From NCBI GenBank assembly GCA_964019335.1, contig OZ025757.1:2501-66500 (forward strand): DNA of 64,000 nucleotides, read 5' to 3'. Position numbers and translations under genes: made by a program. The stretch comes from Diplonema japonicum. Lineage: Eukaryota; Euglenozoa; Diplonemea; Diplonemida; Diplonemidae. Positions 50,979 to 61,763 of this stretch are shown here, piece after piece. Positions within the stretch are counted from its first letter, which is position 1, and each line of letters opens with the position of its first letter. Under the pieces are notes generated by a model. It had not been told where the DNA came from. It did not search any database and saw only the letters and a list, made by a program, of their open reading frames with translations.

Positions 50979-51592
50979 TTTCACTCTTCAGAAATTACTT
51001 CACGCACTGGGGGGCCCATTACTTCACGCTAAATCTCATTACTTCACGCTAAATCTCATTACTTCACGGTGAAATAATGGCCTGTTTTCCGTGAAGTAAT
51101 AGGGGGTTTCCGTTAAATAATATGCCTCGGTAGGCCAATTTTTGCCTCGGTTCGGTTCCCAGTGGGGCTACTTTTTCCTCTCAGTTTGCTATTTCCCCCC
51201 AGGTTCAGCTCAATTGGCCAACTTTTGCCTCGGCTCAGTTCCAAGTTGGATTACTTTTTCCTCCCAATTTGCCCACTTTTGGCTAGGCCTTGTTCCCAGT
51301 TTCTGGGGGTAACTCTTCTGTGGGTAAGGGTAACTTAGTCAGCTTACCCAAGCTCCCCAAATGACTTCAAAATACCGAAGCAGCAGAAAAAAAGGAGCCA
51401 GCGGCCGCGCCAGGTATGGGAAGGCCTGATTAGAGATGGTGACAGTGGCAATGCCAGCGACAGCGGCAGCTCTTAGTCAACAAAAGGAGGGAAAACAACT
51501 TGTATTGTAACCTTTGTAACCCCTCTCTTGTTGTACCCCTTGTCACCCTGTTGTGCCCCTCGTGGTGAAGTAATTTCAGAGTGTCGTGAAAT
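50978..51592. repeat. Foldback-type element 1
   Basis: Left end 50978-51003 (ATTTCACTCTTCAGAAATTA plus CTTCAC) is inverted at 51565-51592 (GTGAAGTAATTTC, AGAGTG, GAAAT). Near the left end the word CATTACTTCACG is iterated at about 51018, 51037 and 51057, the last folding into an imperfect palindrome (51057-51080). The interior lacks an ORF and has no T/A runs, in contrast to its surroundings. Arrangement matches element 2. Confidence 0.7.
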
Positions 51593-51612
51593 AAAACCAC
51601 TTACCTACCGCC

Positions 51613-51718
51613 AAGTAATGCTTTACCGACCTCTCGGTTCCGCATTTTACCATCTCGGGCCCTGCGGGCCCTCGACGGTAAAATGCGGAACCTCGAGGTA
51701 ACGGTAAAGTCATTACTT
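51613..51718. repeat. 106-bp hairpin with about 50-bp arms
   Basis: Arm 1 runs AAGTAATG, CTTTACCG, GGTTCCGCATTTTACC, GGGCCC; a TGC loop follows; arm 2 is GGGCCC, GGTAAAATGCGGAACC, CGGTAAAG, CATTACTT. Pairing is nearly complete with few mismatches and small bulges. It lies just after element 1 and just before element 2. Confidence 0.9.
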
Positions 51719-51748
51719 GTTGGCAGTAAATAGCTATTTTTTTTTTTT

Positions 51749-52127
51749 ATTTCACTCTTCGTCATTTTTTTCACTCACTAGGGGCCTCATTATTTAAAGC
51801 GAAATGGCCATTATTTAACTAGTTAAATAATGAGATTTTGCAGTTAAATAATGGCCCTTCAGAGTGAAAAAATGGGTCTCACCGTGGAAAAAAATGCACC
51901 CAACCCCTTGAAAAACTTTTTTGGGATGGGGGTATTTTGACTATTTTTGGCCATCTGAGGCCATTCCAGCCCTTAAAAGTGGGAATAAGTGCCTTACTTC
52001 CCCTTTAAATGCCACGGCGAAATAGCTACCCTGTATTACCTTAGGAAAATCCCCAAAAAGCTGACCTGAAAAAAAACAACAGTGAAAGCAGTGAAGAGTG
52101 AGTGACTCAAATGACGAAAAGCGAAAT
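51749..52127. repeat. Foldback-type element 2
   Basis: Left end 51749-51778 (ATTTCACTCTTCGTCAT, then TTTTTTCACTCAC) is inverted at 52098-52127 (GTGAGTGACTCAAATGACGA, then AAAGCGAAAT). A perfect 24-bp palindrome at 51809-51832 occupies the position of the imperfect palindrome of element 1. No ORF. It is followed by the second hairpin. Confidence 0.75.
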
Positions 52128-52147
52128 AAAACGACTTACTTGCCGCC

Positions 52148-52234
52148 AAATGAGCCATTATTTAACACTCGTTACCGTTTTTTATTCCGTTTTTTTTTAT
52201 TCGGGAACTCGAGTTAAATAATGACTCATTATTT
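52148..52234. repeat. Second hairpin of the foldback pair
   Basis: The arm at 52148-52171 (AAATGAGCCATTATTTAACA then CTCG) pairs with 52210-52234 (CGAGTTAAATAATGACTCAT then TATTT). It is flanked by the same context as the first hairpin: CGACTTACTTGCCGCC before and GTTGGCAATAAATAGCTATT after, compared with CCACTTACCTACCGCC and GTTGGCAGTAAATAGCTATT. Confidence 0.8.
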
Positions 52235-52585
52235 GTTGGCAATAAATAGCTATTTTTAAATCAGCCTCCTCAAAGAGAGAGAATCTAAAATATAAAATCT
52301 TTTTTCACACTATTGATGGGGGAGGGGGAGAAGTGCCCCCACCAAAAGAGAAGAAAAAAAAAAAGAAAAAAAAAAACACACACAAAACACAAAACACGCA
52401 CCTTTTTTTTTTTTTTAGCAAAAAAAAAATTGCAATTGGGCAATTGGAGGGGGGGAGAGAGGGTGTGTGGGGGGGTGGTCACTCAGTCACACCATCGCAG
52501 ACAAAAAAAGGGGGGGGTGATAAAAAAAAGGTAAATTATGTTTTACTATTCTTCTTCTTTTTTTTTTTTTTTTTTACACATTTTA

Positions 52586-53803
52586 TCACCTCACCTGGGG
52601 GTATTTTTGAAAACCATTTCCACCCTTTCCCCTGTGCGTCGAGGGCGCAGGGTTACCACCTTCGTCCACGAACATCTCTTCAAGCGAAACGGGTAGTGAT
52701 GTAGTCTCAAGGTCAGCAGGCGTCACAGCCACACGCCCAGACGGCGAGGAAGTCGACTGCTTAGCGAACTCAAGTCGCAGCACAAACGTCAGGTTATTCA
52801 CGGCAATAACAGTTCCATCGCACTGTTTCTTGACCTCCTTGGCCTCTTCGAGATTAGCGTACTTGATAAGAATCTGCGCGTACTTCCTCCTAAGGTGCTG
52901 GATAGTTTGCTTTGTTGACCTAACACTGGCAGGAGGGATGATTGCATTGCTCCATCCTGTCCCGAGCTGAGTGGCAAGAAGAAGCGCGCCACTTGGAGTC
53001 AAGCGAGCATTTCCTAAATTTGTGAACGCTTGGTGGGTGGACCGTCTGCTTTGCCCATGACCTTGTGCGTCATGTGGGACAGAGATGTCCCTTCCTGGTG
53101 TCAAGGCGATGAACCTAGCTTGTAACACACATGATTCTGGTGCGACATTCACTTTTCCGTTTCTTGCCACCTCAAGGTCCACCCACCCGTCCCCGATTTG
53201 CAGCTTCGAGGTCTCCAACGCAATGGGCTTCGTCAGCTCCGCGAAGACCATTCCTGTGTCCCACACTGGGAGGAGCTTTGTGACGGTGGCGTGCTGTGCG
53301 GCTATAAAGCTTTCAAGAAGGCTCTGAAGCTTGTTGAGGTCAACTGTCCACGGGACGTTCTTCAAGAGAACCACCTTACACGTAGCCGGCCCGCTCGGTG
53401 CTGTTTCTTGCTTTGGCTGAACGATCGACACAGGCTGCTGTTGCGCTTGCTGTTGCTGCGGTTGTTGTTGTTGTTGTTGCTGCTGTTGCACGACCTGCTG
53501 GTATTGGTAAGGACTGTGCGCGGTTTGGGGCAGTTGTGGGATGACTTGCGGCTGGGCAGCCTGGCCCTGTGCAGTTGTTACATTGGTATACCCCCACATG
53601 GGCGGTGGCGGTGATGTGCTGTATGAATTGGGTGTGGCGTGGCCAGCACCGCTAAACTCTTCTCTCAACTGAGCGACGACAATGGGCGTTGCAGTGGTTG
53701 CCCTAGCACCAGGGTACATGTTGATTTGCTGGTGATGCTGCTGCGCAAGCTGTGCTGGGGAGAGGCTTCTTCCAGGCTGGATCTGGGTCGTCATCTGTTT
53801 AAA

Positions 53804-53842
<39 letters not shown>

Positions 53843-54217
53843 ATACATTTTGCTGCATCATCCCAGTGGGTGACACATTCCCACCTTGTACTGGAGGTTT
53901 TGTGAGGGAGTTATTGCTGTGCGGGGTGGTGTATCCATCAGTGGGGGTCGGGGTGGAGTTTGCCGTGAAGATTGTTTGCTGTAAAAGGGTGGAGTAGGAG
54001 GGGGAGGAGGACACACCGCTTCGTCTGTTGCCTCCCAAAATGGAGCCATAAACGGGCCTGCGAGTAATGGGTCCACTGCAGCGGTGCCTGTCGGCATCAA
54101 TGGTGTTCCTTGTACCTTTTTTTTTTTTTTTTTTTTTTTTTTTGGAAAAAAAAATACCTCCCCTGCCCTCCCATTCGTATTCCCTACGAGCTGAGCCTGG
54201 TGAGGATAGCTCATCAT
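52586..54217 (-). CDS. Gln-rich RNA-binding protein with RRM-like domains (three exons)
   Basis: Preferred exons are 54217-54158, 54115-53885 and 53794-52586, giving 499 residues. The N-terminal part is Pro/Gln-rich and holds a run of Gln residues. Two RRM-like folds follow: CKVVLLKNVPWTVDLNKLQS to MVFAELTKPIALETS, and KYAQILIKYANLEEAKEVKK with VNNLTFVLRLEFAKQ. The layout resembles hnRNP/PTB-type proteins that bind pyrimidine-rich RNA, but this is only a resemblance. Exon 2 is ambiguous: a second frame in it (TRRPVYGSILGGNRRSGVSS to SPTGMMQQN) also lacks stops and would join to exon 3 through a GTATGC donor, but does not connect in phase to exon 1. Confidence 0.7.
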
Positions 54218-55351
54218 TTATATTTGAGTTTTGTGTTGTAGTTCGGTGGTTTTTTTTTTTTCTTCCCCCCTCTTTTTTTTTTTTTTTTTTTTTTTTTTGG
54301 AAGAGTCGAAAGAATAAAAGATTTGGATAAGAAAGAAATTGGGGGAAAAGACAAAAAAAAGAAAAAGGGAGGGAAGGGGAGGGAGGGACAAAAAAAAAAA
54401 AAAAAAGGACTAATGAAGAAAAATGAAGGGAGGGAAAAAAAAATAATAATAATGGAAAAAAGAAAACATAAAAAATGAATGAAATGAGAAAAGTGTGGAG
54501 AGTGTTCAGAGATCTATTGGGTATTATAATATAGAATATTTTTAATGTGTGTTTGAAAAACAAAAAAAACAAAAAAAAAAGGAATGTGAAACGGGGGGAG
54601 GGGGGTGATTGAGGGATATAAAATAAAAATGGAGAAGTAAAGTAAAGTAAAGTAAAATAAAATAAAATAAAATAAAATAAAATAAAATAAAATAAAATAA
54701 AATAAAATAAAATAAAATAAAATAAAATAAAATAAAATAAAATAAAATAAAATAAAATAAAATAAAATAAAATAAAATAAACGTAGTTCAGAGAAAGTGG
54801 GGGTGGAAAGGGGGGAGGGGGAAGTTTTTTCCCCTCCTTGTGGGTGCAAATAGAAGAAAAAAATGCTCTTCAGTTGCTTTGAATATTCTTTTTACGCAGC
54901 AACTTCTTTTTTTTTATTTTATTTTTTTTTTTTGAAGATAAAAGAGGAAGTGGCCGTTGTTTGTGCGTGTCGAGTAAAAAAACCCTGCAAAAGTTTTTGT
55001 AAACCCGAAACACTCTGCCAACATTCCCCTTTTTTTTAGACAAGAGAGAAGGTCTGCAACGACCATAGTGTGAAAATCTAAAAAAAAAAAAAAAAAACTC
55101 CTCAAAAAGAGCCTATAAAAAAAAATCCGTACCTCCCCTCAAAAAAAAAAAGCAAAAACAAACAAAGGTTTCCTTCTTAAGGGGGTGTGGTGGAGAGGTC
55201 ATAATAATATAAAAAAAAATCTCTAAAAAAAAAAAAAAAAAAAAAGGGGGCACAGGGATCTTTCAAAAAAAATTGATATGCCCAACAATAAAAAAAAAAA
55301 AAAATCTATTTCTCATTTTTTTTTTTTTTTTTTTTTTTTTTTATTTCCTTC
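54218..55351. other. Low-complexity spacer with pentanucleotide satellite
   Basis: A/T and G runs, including the AAAAT array annotated separately. No supported gene. Confidence 0.6.
54636..54781. repeat. (AAAAT)n microsatellite
   Basis: Three AAAGT units lead into about 26 uninterrupted AAAAT units. The minus-strand ORF of Ile-Leu-Phe-Tyr repeats across it is an artefact. Confidence 0.95.
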
Positions 55352-56557
55352 TCACGCGGTGATGCTGTTGGCACCTATGGCGAACTCTTCGCACTCCTCA
55401 CTGTGCCGGGTCTCCCAGGCTATTTTCTGGCACTCCACCGAACAGAAACAAACTTTTTTACACTTGCTACAGATCTTCAAGTTCTCCGTCGCCTTACAGT
55501 TGTAACAGTACTTATCGACCTTCGGCCTGGGCGCCGCGGGTACAGCAGAAGCCCCCCCACCAGACACAAGTACCTTCTGAGCAGCTGGAGGTGCAGGCGA
55601 TGGTGTTGTATCATGTGCATGGGAGCTTGCCCAAGGACGAGGGAAGGAAAGGTAAGGCGAACCAGTTTCACCCCAATTGTGCCCTGTTCCGGGTGTCACT
55701 GCACCACGAGGAAGTTCGCCTTCAATATCGTTCATAGAACGCGAAGGGGGGGGAGTGAAAAAATGCTGCCTTCTCGGGGAAGTACGCGGCGTAGTGGGTT
55801 GCTCTTCACCCCCCATGCACAGATCGGTAGCCTGTGTGTTTAACTTCACAAGCTCGTCATAAAGAGGATGTGCCGTCTCATCTGCCTTCAAAGCCTGAGC
55901 GAAAAGATCAACCGCTGTTTCATACTGCCCCGCTTTCATGGCGACCGTTCCCATTAACATGTGGCAGTATGACAGCAATGCTGGGGTTGGGTTTACGCCC
56001 AGAGAAACAACATCTGTTCTCCCGATCACCTCTAAACAGTCCAGAACTATAGGTTGAAGCGAGCCTCCTGTTGGTGTGGACACTGCCTTGCTGAAGCCCG
56101 CTAGCTTGTTGATCGCTGTCCTGCAATTTTCATCGATTGTGTTTCTGTTCAACATGTTCACATCGGTGTTCGCAGCGTGTGCTGCAAGGACGTGTTCGGC
56201 AGCTTGTGATAGTGCTGGGACGAAAAGGAGGTGGTGTTCGATGGCGGTACTCACCGCCATGACCTTCTTCTGGATCTCCATTAGTTTTTGTTGGATTTCC
56301 TCCCTCTCCCTGTTGTTCTGATGCTGCATGTAAGAAAACTTGGACTCGAGCTTTGTGAGCTGCCCGTCCCAGTGCCTGCCCTTGGTGTTGATCTCTGTCA
56401 TTGCGATGTTTAGGATGTTGGACAGCTCGTCCCTCTGCATGCCCCCGCTCTTTTTCTGCCTCGCCTGCTCCTGTGCAAAACCGTTCGCCTCGTTCCTCAC
56501 ATACTCCGCAGAAAGAAGCGGGGGGGGCTCGTTGATCGGCATCGACATCATGTCCAT
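55352..56557 (-). CDS. MYND zinc-finger protein with helical N-terminus
   Basis: A single exon of 401 residues. Residues about 25-110 form a coiled coil (NREREEIQQKLMEIQKKVMA). A TPR-like helix pair follows (GTVAMKAGQYETAVDLFAQA), then a Pro/Ser-rich linker. The C-terminus is a MYND finger: CYNCKATENLKICSKCKKVC, FCSVECQKIAW, HSEEC, with the C-x2-C, C-x2-C, C-x3-C, H-x3-C ligands. MYND fingers bind proline-rich motifs and bridge proteins. The start MDMMSMPINEPPPLLSAEYV follows an A run. Confidence 0.87.
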   Translation of the reverse strand: MDMMSMPINEPPPLLSAEYVRNEANGFAQEQARQKKSGGMQRDELSNILNIAMTEINTKGRHWDGQLTKLESKFSYMQHQNNREREEIQQKLMEIQKKVMAVSTAIEHHLLFVPALSQAAEHVLAAHAANTDVNMLNRNTIDENCRTAINKLAGFSKAVSTPTGGSLQPIVLDCLEVIGRTDVVSLGVNPTPALLSYCHMLMGTVAMKAGQYETAVDLFAQALKADETAHPLYDELVKLNTQATDLCMGGEEQPTTPRTSPRRQHFFTPPPSRSMNDIEGELPRGAVTPGTGHNWGETGSPYLSFPRPWASSHAHDTTPSPAPPAAQKVLVSGGGASAVPAAPRPKVDKYCYNCKATENLKICSKCKKVCFCSVECQKIAWETRHSEECEEFAIGANSITA

Positions 56558-56665
56558 TTTTTTTTTTTTTTTTTGCTTTGTTGTCGCTCTTTTTTTTGTT
56601 TTTTTTTTTTTTAATGTGGTGGAGGGGGATCTATTACAACGTATATGAAAGATTTTTTTCTCCCC

Positions 56666-57181
56666 TCATTTTTTGGCTCGTTTTGCCTCCGGTGTGCCAG
56701 GAGGGGTGCTTTCAGGTGTGCTGGAGTCGGACCCGTCCGCGGTGGGGTCAATGCCGAGTAGTTTTTTTGCCTCTTCAAGGCGCAAAGCAGTTCTGTTGTC
56801 GGTCTGTTTGCGTAGCTCTGCAGCTGTCCGCTCGGCTCTTTTTTTGAAGTCCTCTTCTGATGTGGAGGATGGCGGTTTTGCCACGGTACGCGTGGCTTTC
56901 TTCGCCTGCCCACGAGCAGATGGGTTGTGGTTTTTTTTATCGATTTCGCAGTAACCCCCCCCGGCACCAGTTCTCGGACCGTTCAGTCCCTCTAGGTCCC
57001 TCACCGTTTTACATTGATTGCAGCTTTTCCTCCTCGCCCAGTTAATATTCCCACAACTGCTGCATTGCCAATCTTCGCAGTCAAAGAGCCCCGTGTGCAT
57101 GCTGTCTGCTTTTTCTTTCCCGATGGCTTGATTCTTTAAAACAACCCCGTTTTTATCAACCTTTACTCCAGGAAACCCCAT
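56666..57181 (-). CDS. RanBP2-type zinc-finger protein
   Basis: A single exon of 171 residues. Residues about 35-65 hold DWQCSSCGNINWARRKSCNQ then CKTVR, the W-x-C-x2-C-x3-N-W-x6-C-x2-C pattern of RanBP2 fingers; fingers of this subtype with two Arg after N-W bind single-stranded GGU-containing RNA in ZRANB2. The rest is Lys/Glu-rich and ends in a basic KRAKK, a possible nuclear signal. A role in RNA binding or splicing is inferred from the finger. Confidence 0.87.
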   Translation of the reverse strand: MGFPGVKVDKNGVVLKNQAIGKEKADSMHTGLFDCEDWQCSSCGNINWARRKSCNQCKTVRDLEGLNGPRTGAGGGYCEIDKKNHNPSARGQAKKATRTVAKPPSSTSEEDFKKRAERTAAELRKQTDNRTALRLEEAKKLLGIDPTADGSDSSTPESTPPGTPEAKRAKK

Positions 57182-58917
57182 TTTCCCCCCTTTTCCCTCG
57201 GAGATTTTTTTTTTTTTTCACATAAGGAAAACGGGGGGGGGGGAAAAAAAGAAAAAAAATTGAGAAATTGAGAATATAAAAAAATAAAAAGGGGAGGGGA
57301 GGGGGCGGGAACAGGGTGATACGGGAAGTAAGAACTATCTTAAATATTATAAGCCCCCCCCCCCTTCTCCCAGCTTTTTTTTTGAATACGAGGGGAAAGA
57401 AAAAAGAAAAAAAAGAACAAATACAATAGTTATGCCCGTCTCCTTTATTTTTATTCCCCACTCTTTTTTTTTTTTCTCTTTTTCTTTTCTTCTTTTTTTT
57501 TCCCTTCCCTCTCATTAAAACAGTCCATCTCAACACAGGCAGTCTTTTAGCGCCTTTCGGCACCCTGTTCTGGTAGAAAAACAATGGGTATCTTCCCAAT
57601 GCTAATTGATGGCCGAAAAAAAAAAACCTCCCCCCAGCCCCCACACTGAGTTAACAAGAAAAAGAGAGAAAGAAAAAAAAAAAGAAGAAAAGAAATGTTA
57701 GAAGAAAATAAAAAAAAAGAAAATATTTGGGTGGGAATGGGAATAAGGGAGTAAAAAAAATAAAAATAAAAAAAAAACTGTACAGGGAAAAAAAAAAAAA
57801 AAAAAAAAAAAGTAAAACTGAGTTCTCTCACCTCCACACGAAGTTTTTTTTTTTTTTTTTTTTTTTTTTTTGTTTTCCATAGTGTTTGTATCTGGTGAGA
57901 AATAAAATTTTAGAAAAAGAAAAAAAAAAGTTGGGGATGGATGGATCAAATGCAGGGATGCGGTGAATTAAAAAAAAAGCTTTTTTTTTTCCCATCGTAC
58001 TTTTTTTCTTAAAAAGAAAAAAAAAATATATATGTATATATGGAAAGCTAGGGTGTAATGAAGAGGAACTGGAACCATTGCTTGTACTGGGCAGAAAACC
58101 TGGAGAAAAGCAAACATGTCCCCTTTAAAAAAGAAATCGCACACACCACCAACAACCAAATTTTCCTTTTTTTTTTTAAATTCTATTTTTCCCCCTTCCC
58201 ACTCTCCTTCCTCGAAACACCTTTCTCTCTTTCTCTCTCCCCCCCCTTCGCACACGCCGCATCGGATTCTTTAAAAGATCAGACGAGCAGCGTACTTTCT
58301 TTCCCGCAGAAAAAAAAATTTTTTTCCTTCTTTCTTTCTTTCTTTCTTTTTTTTTTTCCCCCCCGCTTTTAAAGTAAACTTAACAAAAAATCGTTAGCAC
58401 AACAACAACAAAAAAAAGATCTCTTTTTTTTTTTTTTTTTGAACTATGTTAAAAGGAGAGACAGAACTTACTCAGGAAGGCATCTAACTCAAAAAAAGGA
58501 AAAAAAAGAAAGTTATTAACTTCCTGAACGATTTTCACGGAAAGGAGCGTCAAAGAAGCGTTTTCCTGCTTCTTGGAAAACACTTCTTTGCTCTCCCCTG
58601 CTTGCATGGAAAAGAAGAAGAGAGAAAGAAAAAAAAAAGATCACAAGGTAAGAAAAAAAAAAAGTGTTAGCTTTGGCAAAGAAACAAAACATAAAAAAAA
58701 AGAAGAAAAAAAAAAAAAAAAAAACGAGGTGGAGAGAACATACACTAAATATTTCTTTTTTTTATTTGTTTTTTTTTTTTTTTTTTAATTTGTTTTTTTT
58801 ACAAATTTCTTTTTTTTTTTAAAAAAGGGGGAGGGGGGAGCGGTTAACAAAAAAAAATCTATAACAAAATCTATAACAAGAAAAAAAAAACTCCCCCCTC
58901 CCCCCATATCCTCATCA
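57182..58917. other. 1.7-kb homopolymer-rich gene-free stretch
   Basis: A and T runs with short unique blocks (about 57515-57600, 58055-58110, 58240-58290 and 58520-58610). The blocks do not align with each other by eye and carry no ORF beyond background. Function unknown; small RNA genes cannot be excluded. Confidence 0.5.
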
Positions 58918-59425
58918 TCACATTCTTCTATTAAATTGATGCAGCCCTGAGGGCCTCGGTTTTGTTTGAGTCCTGGTGACCTTTCGCATCGCCATTTCCC
59001 GTTCTTTGATGGCAATCGTGAGCGGAAGGGTGTGCAAAGGGAGCACGGGGACGGGATTGGCAGATGCGGTAGAATCCAAGGTGAGCCACATTGGTTGGTC
59101 TCTCTGGTCAGAGCCCTTCCGTTTGATCTGTATCCTTGTCAGGGCGTCTGTCTTGACAGATTTAACGACTCTTTTATAATCTGCTAGAGTCCTCGTGCTG
59201 GACCTGTTGAACTGTAAAATAACGTCCCCAGCCCGTAGCCCGGAGCAGTGGCCAATAGAACCGGAATTCACTGATGTAATTGTGACACCTTTGCTCTCCA
59301 CGAAGGCAACAGCAAGCCCGAACTTGCAAACGGGTGCAGCGTTTTTCGTCACAGAGACCGGGACAGCTGATGACAGCTTAGCGGACGAAGCGGTGGACAC
59401 CGTTTTCCCAGAATCGGTAGAGTTC

Positions 59426-59483
<58 letters not shown>

Positions 59484-59799
59484 GGGTGTCGTGTTGCTGT
59501 TGCAATAATTGTTCCACTGTGCCTTTTAGAATCTGGTTCTCGGTTATGACTTCTTTAACAGCTCGGATGGCCTTTTTCAGAGCCCTCTCGACATCGGGGC
59601 CGCCGCCCTCGCTTAGTCTCAGCAGTGACCGTCTCTCCTCCAGTTCTCTCTCCACCTTCTCCCTCTCCCTCACCAGCAGTTCGATCTCATCACGGAGGGC
59701 GGACGACTCGAAGTTAACCTCGACTACTTCCACAGAAGGTTGCCTCACGGCAGCGTGAGATAACTCCTCCAACTCCATACACAGTGCTGCGATAGCCAT
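58918..59799 (-). CDS. PDZ-domain protein with coiled coil and polyglutamine
   Basis: A single exon of 293 residues from MAIAALCMELEELSHAAVRQ. Coiled coil at about 35-110 (RDEIELLVREREKVERELEE), then a run of about 20 Gln encoded by GTT repeats on the plus strand (59426-59484), then a PDZ domain (CKFGLAVAFVESKGVTITSV, GHCSGLRAGDVILQFNRSST, ALTRIQIKRKGSDQ). Basic C-terminus. A scaffold role is likely. Together with the gene at 46962-48170 this makes two PDZ proteins in the window, unrelated outside the domain. The glutamine repeat is probably length-variable. Confidence 0.82.
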
Positions 59800-60004
59800 T
59801 TTTTCTTTTTTTTTTAAAAAAAAAAAAACTTTTTTTTTTTTTTTTGAAAAGGGAAGAAGAAAAAAAAAAAAAAAAGAAGAGAACGGAAAAAAAAAAAATA
59901 AGGAAACAGATATAAAAAAAGGGGGACGGTTTTTCACCGTTTATTACAACACAAAAGATTTTCTCTTTTTTTTTCTCTTTTTTTTTCTTTTTTTTTTTTT
60001 TTTG

Positions 60005-60341
60005 TCACTCCTTGACCATTCTGCTCAATGTGTTCAGTTGCCGTAACTTCTCGCTGATTTCGTGGTTGGTTGCCAGCAGCTCGGACAGCACCCCTCTTGA
60101 CATACGTGAGGCCACCTCGTCTGTTGATGCTCCTAGTTGGTCTGCCCACTGTGCACCACAAGCACTCAGAGTGTTCATTATGGCATCCAACGCATCAGTG
60201 ACCTTACCGAGCTCGCCGCAGAGAAGCGAGTTCTTCTCTTTCCGTCTGCCAGCCTCTTTGCTCAGGTTGGCCGCCTCAAGGGTCTTTTCGTCCAGCTTCC
60301 TGCCGAGCTGTTTTTCCCGCCGTTTTCCGGAGAACACCTCA

Positions 60342-60376
<35 letters not shown>

Positions 60377-61548
60377 CAAAATACCTGTAACTGTTGAACC
60401 TTCCCTTGCGCTGCGGCCAATTTCACCCTCAGATCCTCCTCAACAGATTTATCGTTGTTGTTGTTGTTGTTGTTGCTCCCGTTGCTCTTACGCCATGCTT
60501 TGTTTCTTTTTGGTTGTTGCGCGGGCCGTTTCCGGGCAGGCGGTGTGGAGCTGGACCCCCCTTCCCTCCACCCATGCACGGGTGATTGCGGGGAACTCGA
60601 ATCAGCCGTAAAACAAGTAGACGGTGAAGGGTTCGGCAGGTCGGAGCTGGGACTGGGAGACACCCTGAACGGGCTTTTCTTCCCCGCCGACCTACCAAGA
60701 AGAAAGGGGTCGAGGTGGATCAAACTTGCCTCCAGCACACGAGGCTGCACCGACACATCAAAGGAAACAGTGTGTGCGGTACTGGTGTACTGAAGAGTAT
60801 CTTGGTGGAGACCCTTGCCCATCCACGTTGCGGAGACAGTTGAAAGGATTTTTTCGCAGCCCACTTCTGGCCGCAGGGCCAGCGTAACATGTATCCGAGA
60901 GCCGCATAAGCCTTGATTGGTTCTGTGGCCATGAACAGTGTAGTCCTTAGCTTGCTGCTGAGATGCGTGCTTCACGTGTGCAGTGTGCCGAACTCTGCCT
61001 GCGGTGACATGTTGAAGGCAATGAGGTGGGACCATTACAGTCTTACCGTTGCTGATGAGTGAGATGGTGACGATGCCGTAGCGATGTTCGGAGATATCAC
61101 TGACAATGGCTATCTTGCCTTCGATGTTTGTGAGTTCTTCGCTGCAGCCTGGGTAGCCGTGTACACGTACTTTGTCGCCTTTTTTGGCGGTGGTGATGGG
61201 GTCCCCTCCTAGGCCGAGCTCTCGCTTCACCTTCTCGATTTCTTGTTCCACTTCTGCGATCTCCCTGTGCCCCGCGTCGAGTCGCAGGAGAGCTTCCTTT
61301 TTTTTCAGTAGTTCGTCGTACCTCTTGATGCCCGGTGTGCTCGGTGTTGCTGGTGTTCTTGCGGTTGCAGGTCTCCTGCCAAGTTTTTCCATGAGCTTTG
61401 CAAGATCTTTTTCGGTGTTAACAAGCTCTCTGAGATCGCTCTCCGTCAGTGCCACCAGGGTGTTCCAGTCTGAGATCTCCGCAGCCTTGAAGACATCGGC
61501 GTAGCGATCCAGGGAGATGGACGCCAGAATATTTCGAACCTCACTCAT
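60005..61548 (-). CDS. SAM-domain protein (two exons)
   Basis: Exons 61548-60385 and 60343-60005 join across a 41-bp GTATTT...AAAAG intron, giving 500 residues. The N-terminal 60 residues are a SAM domain: ILASISLDRYADVFKAAEIS then LVALTESDLRELV. A coiled coil follows (KKKEALLRLDAGHREIAEVE), then a beta-rich segment with a short motor-adaptor-like fold (KKGDKVRVHGYPGCSEEL and ISEHRYGIVTISLISNGKTV, somewhat like CAP-Gly or Tudor). The middle is Ser/Pro-rich with an Asn7 run, and the C-terminal exon is helical (EAANLSKEAGRRKEKNSLLC). SAM domains polymerise or bind other SAM domains; the target is unknown. Confidence 0.8.
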
Positions 61549-61723
61549 TTTTTTTTCTTTTTTTCTTTTTTTTTTGGGGGGGTGGGCACCCCGACCCTCT
61601 CTTTTTTTTTTTTTTTTTTGAGGGTTGAAAAAAAAAAGGACCACAACAATTAATAAAAAATAGTAGGGGAGGGGGGGGTAAAAAATGGGAGGGAACAGTT
61701 TGAACAAGAAGTGGGGCGGTGGG

Positions 61724-61763
<40 letters not shown>

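Noticed and set aside
54514-54849. 111-codon ORF of Ile/Leu/Phe/Tyr repeats
   Set aside because: It is the translation of the AAAAT microsatellite.
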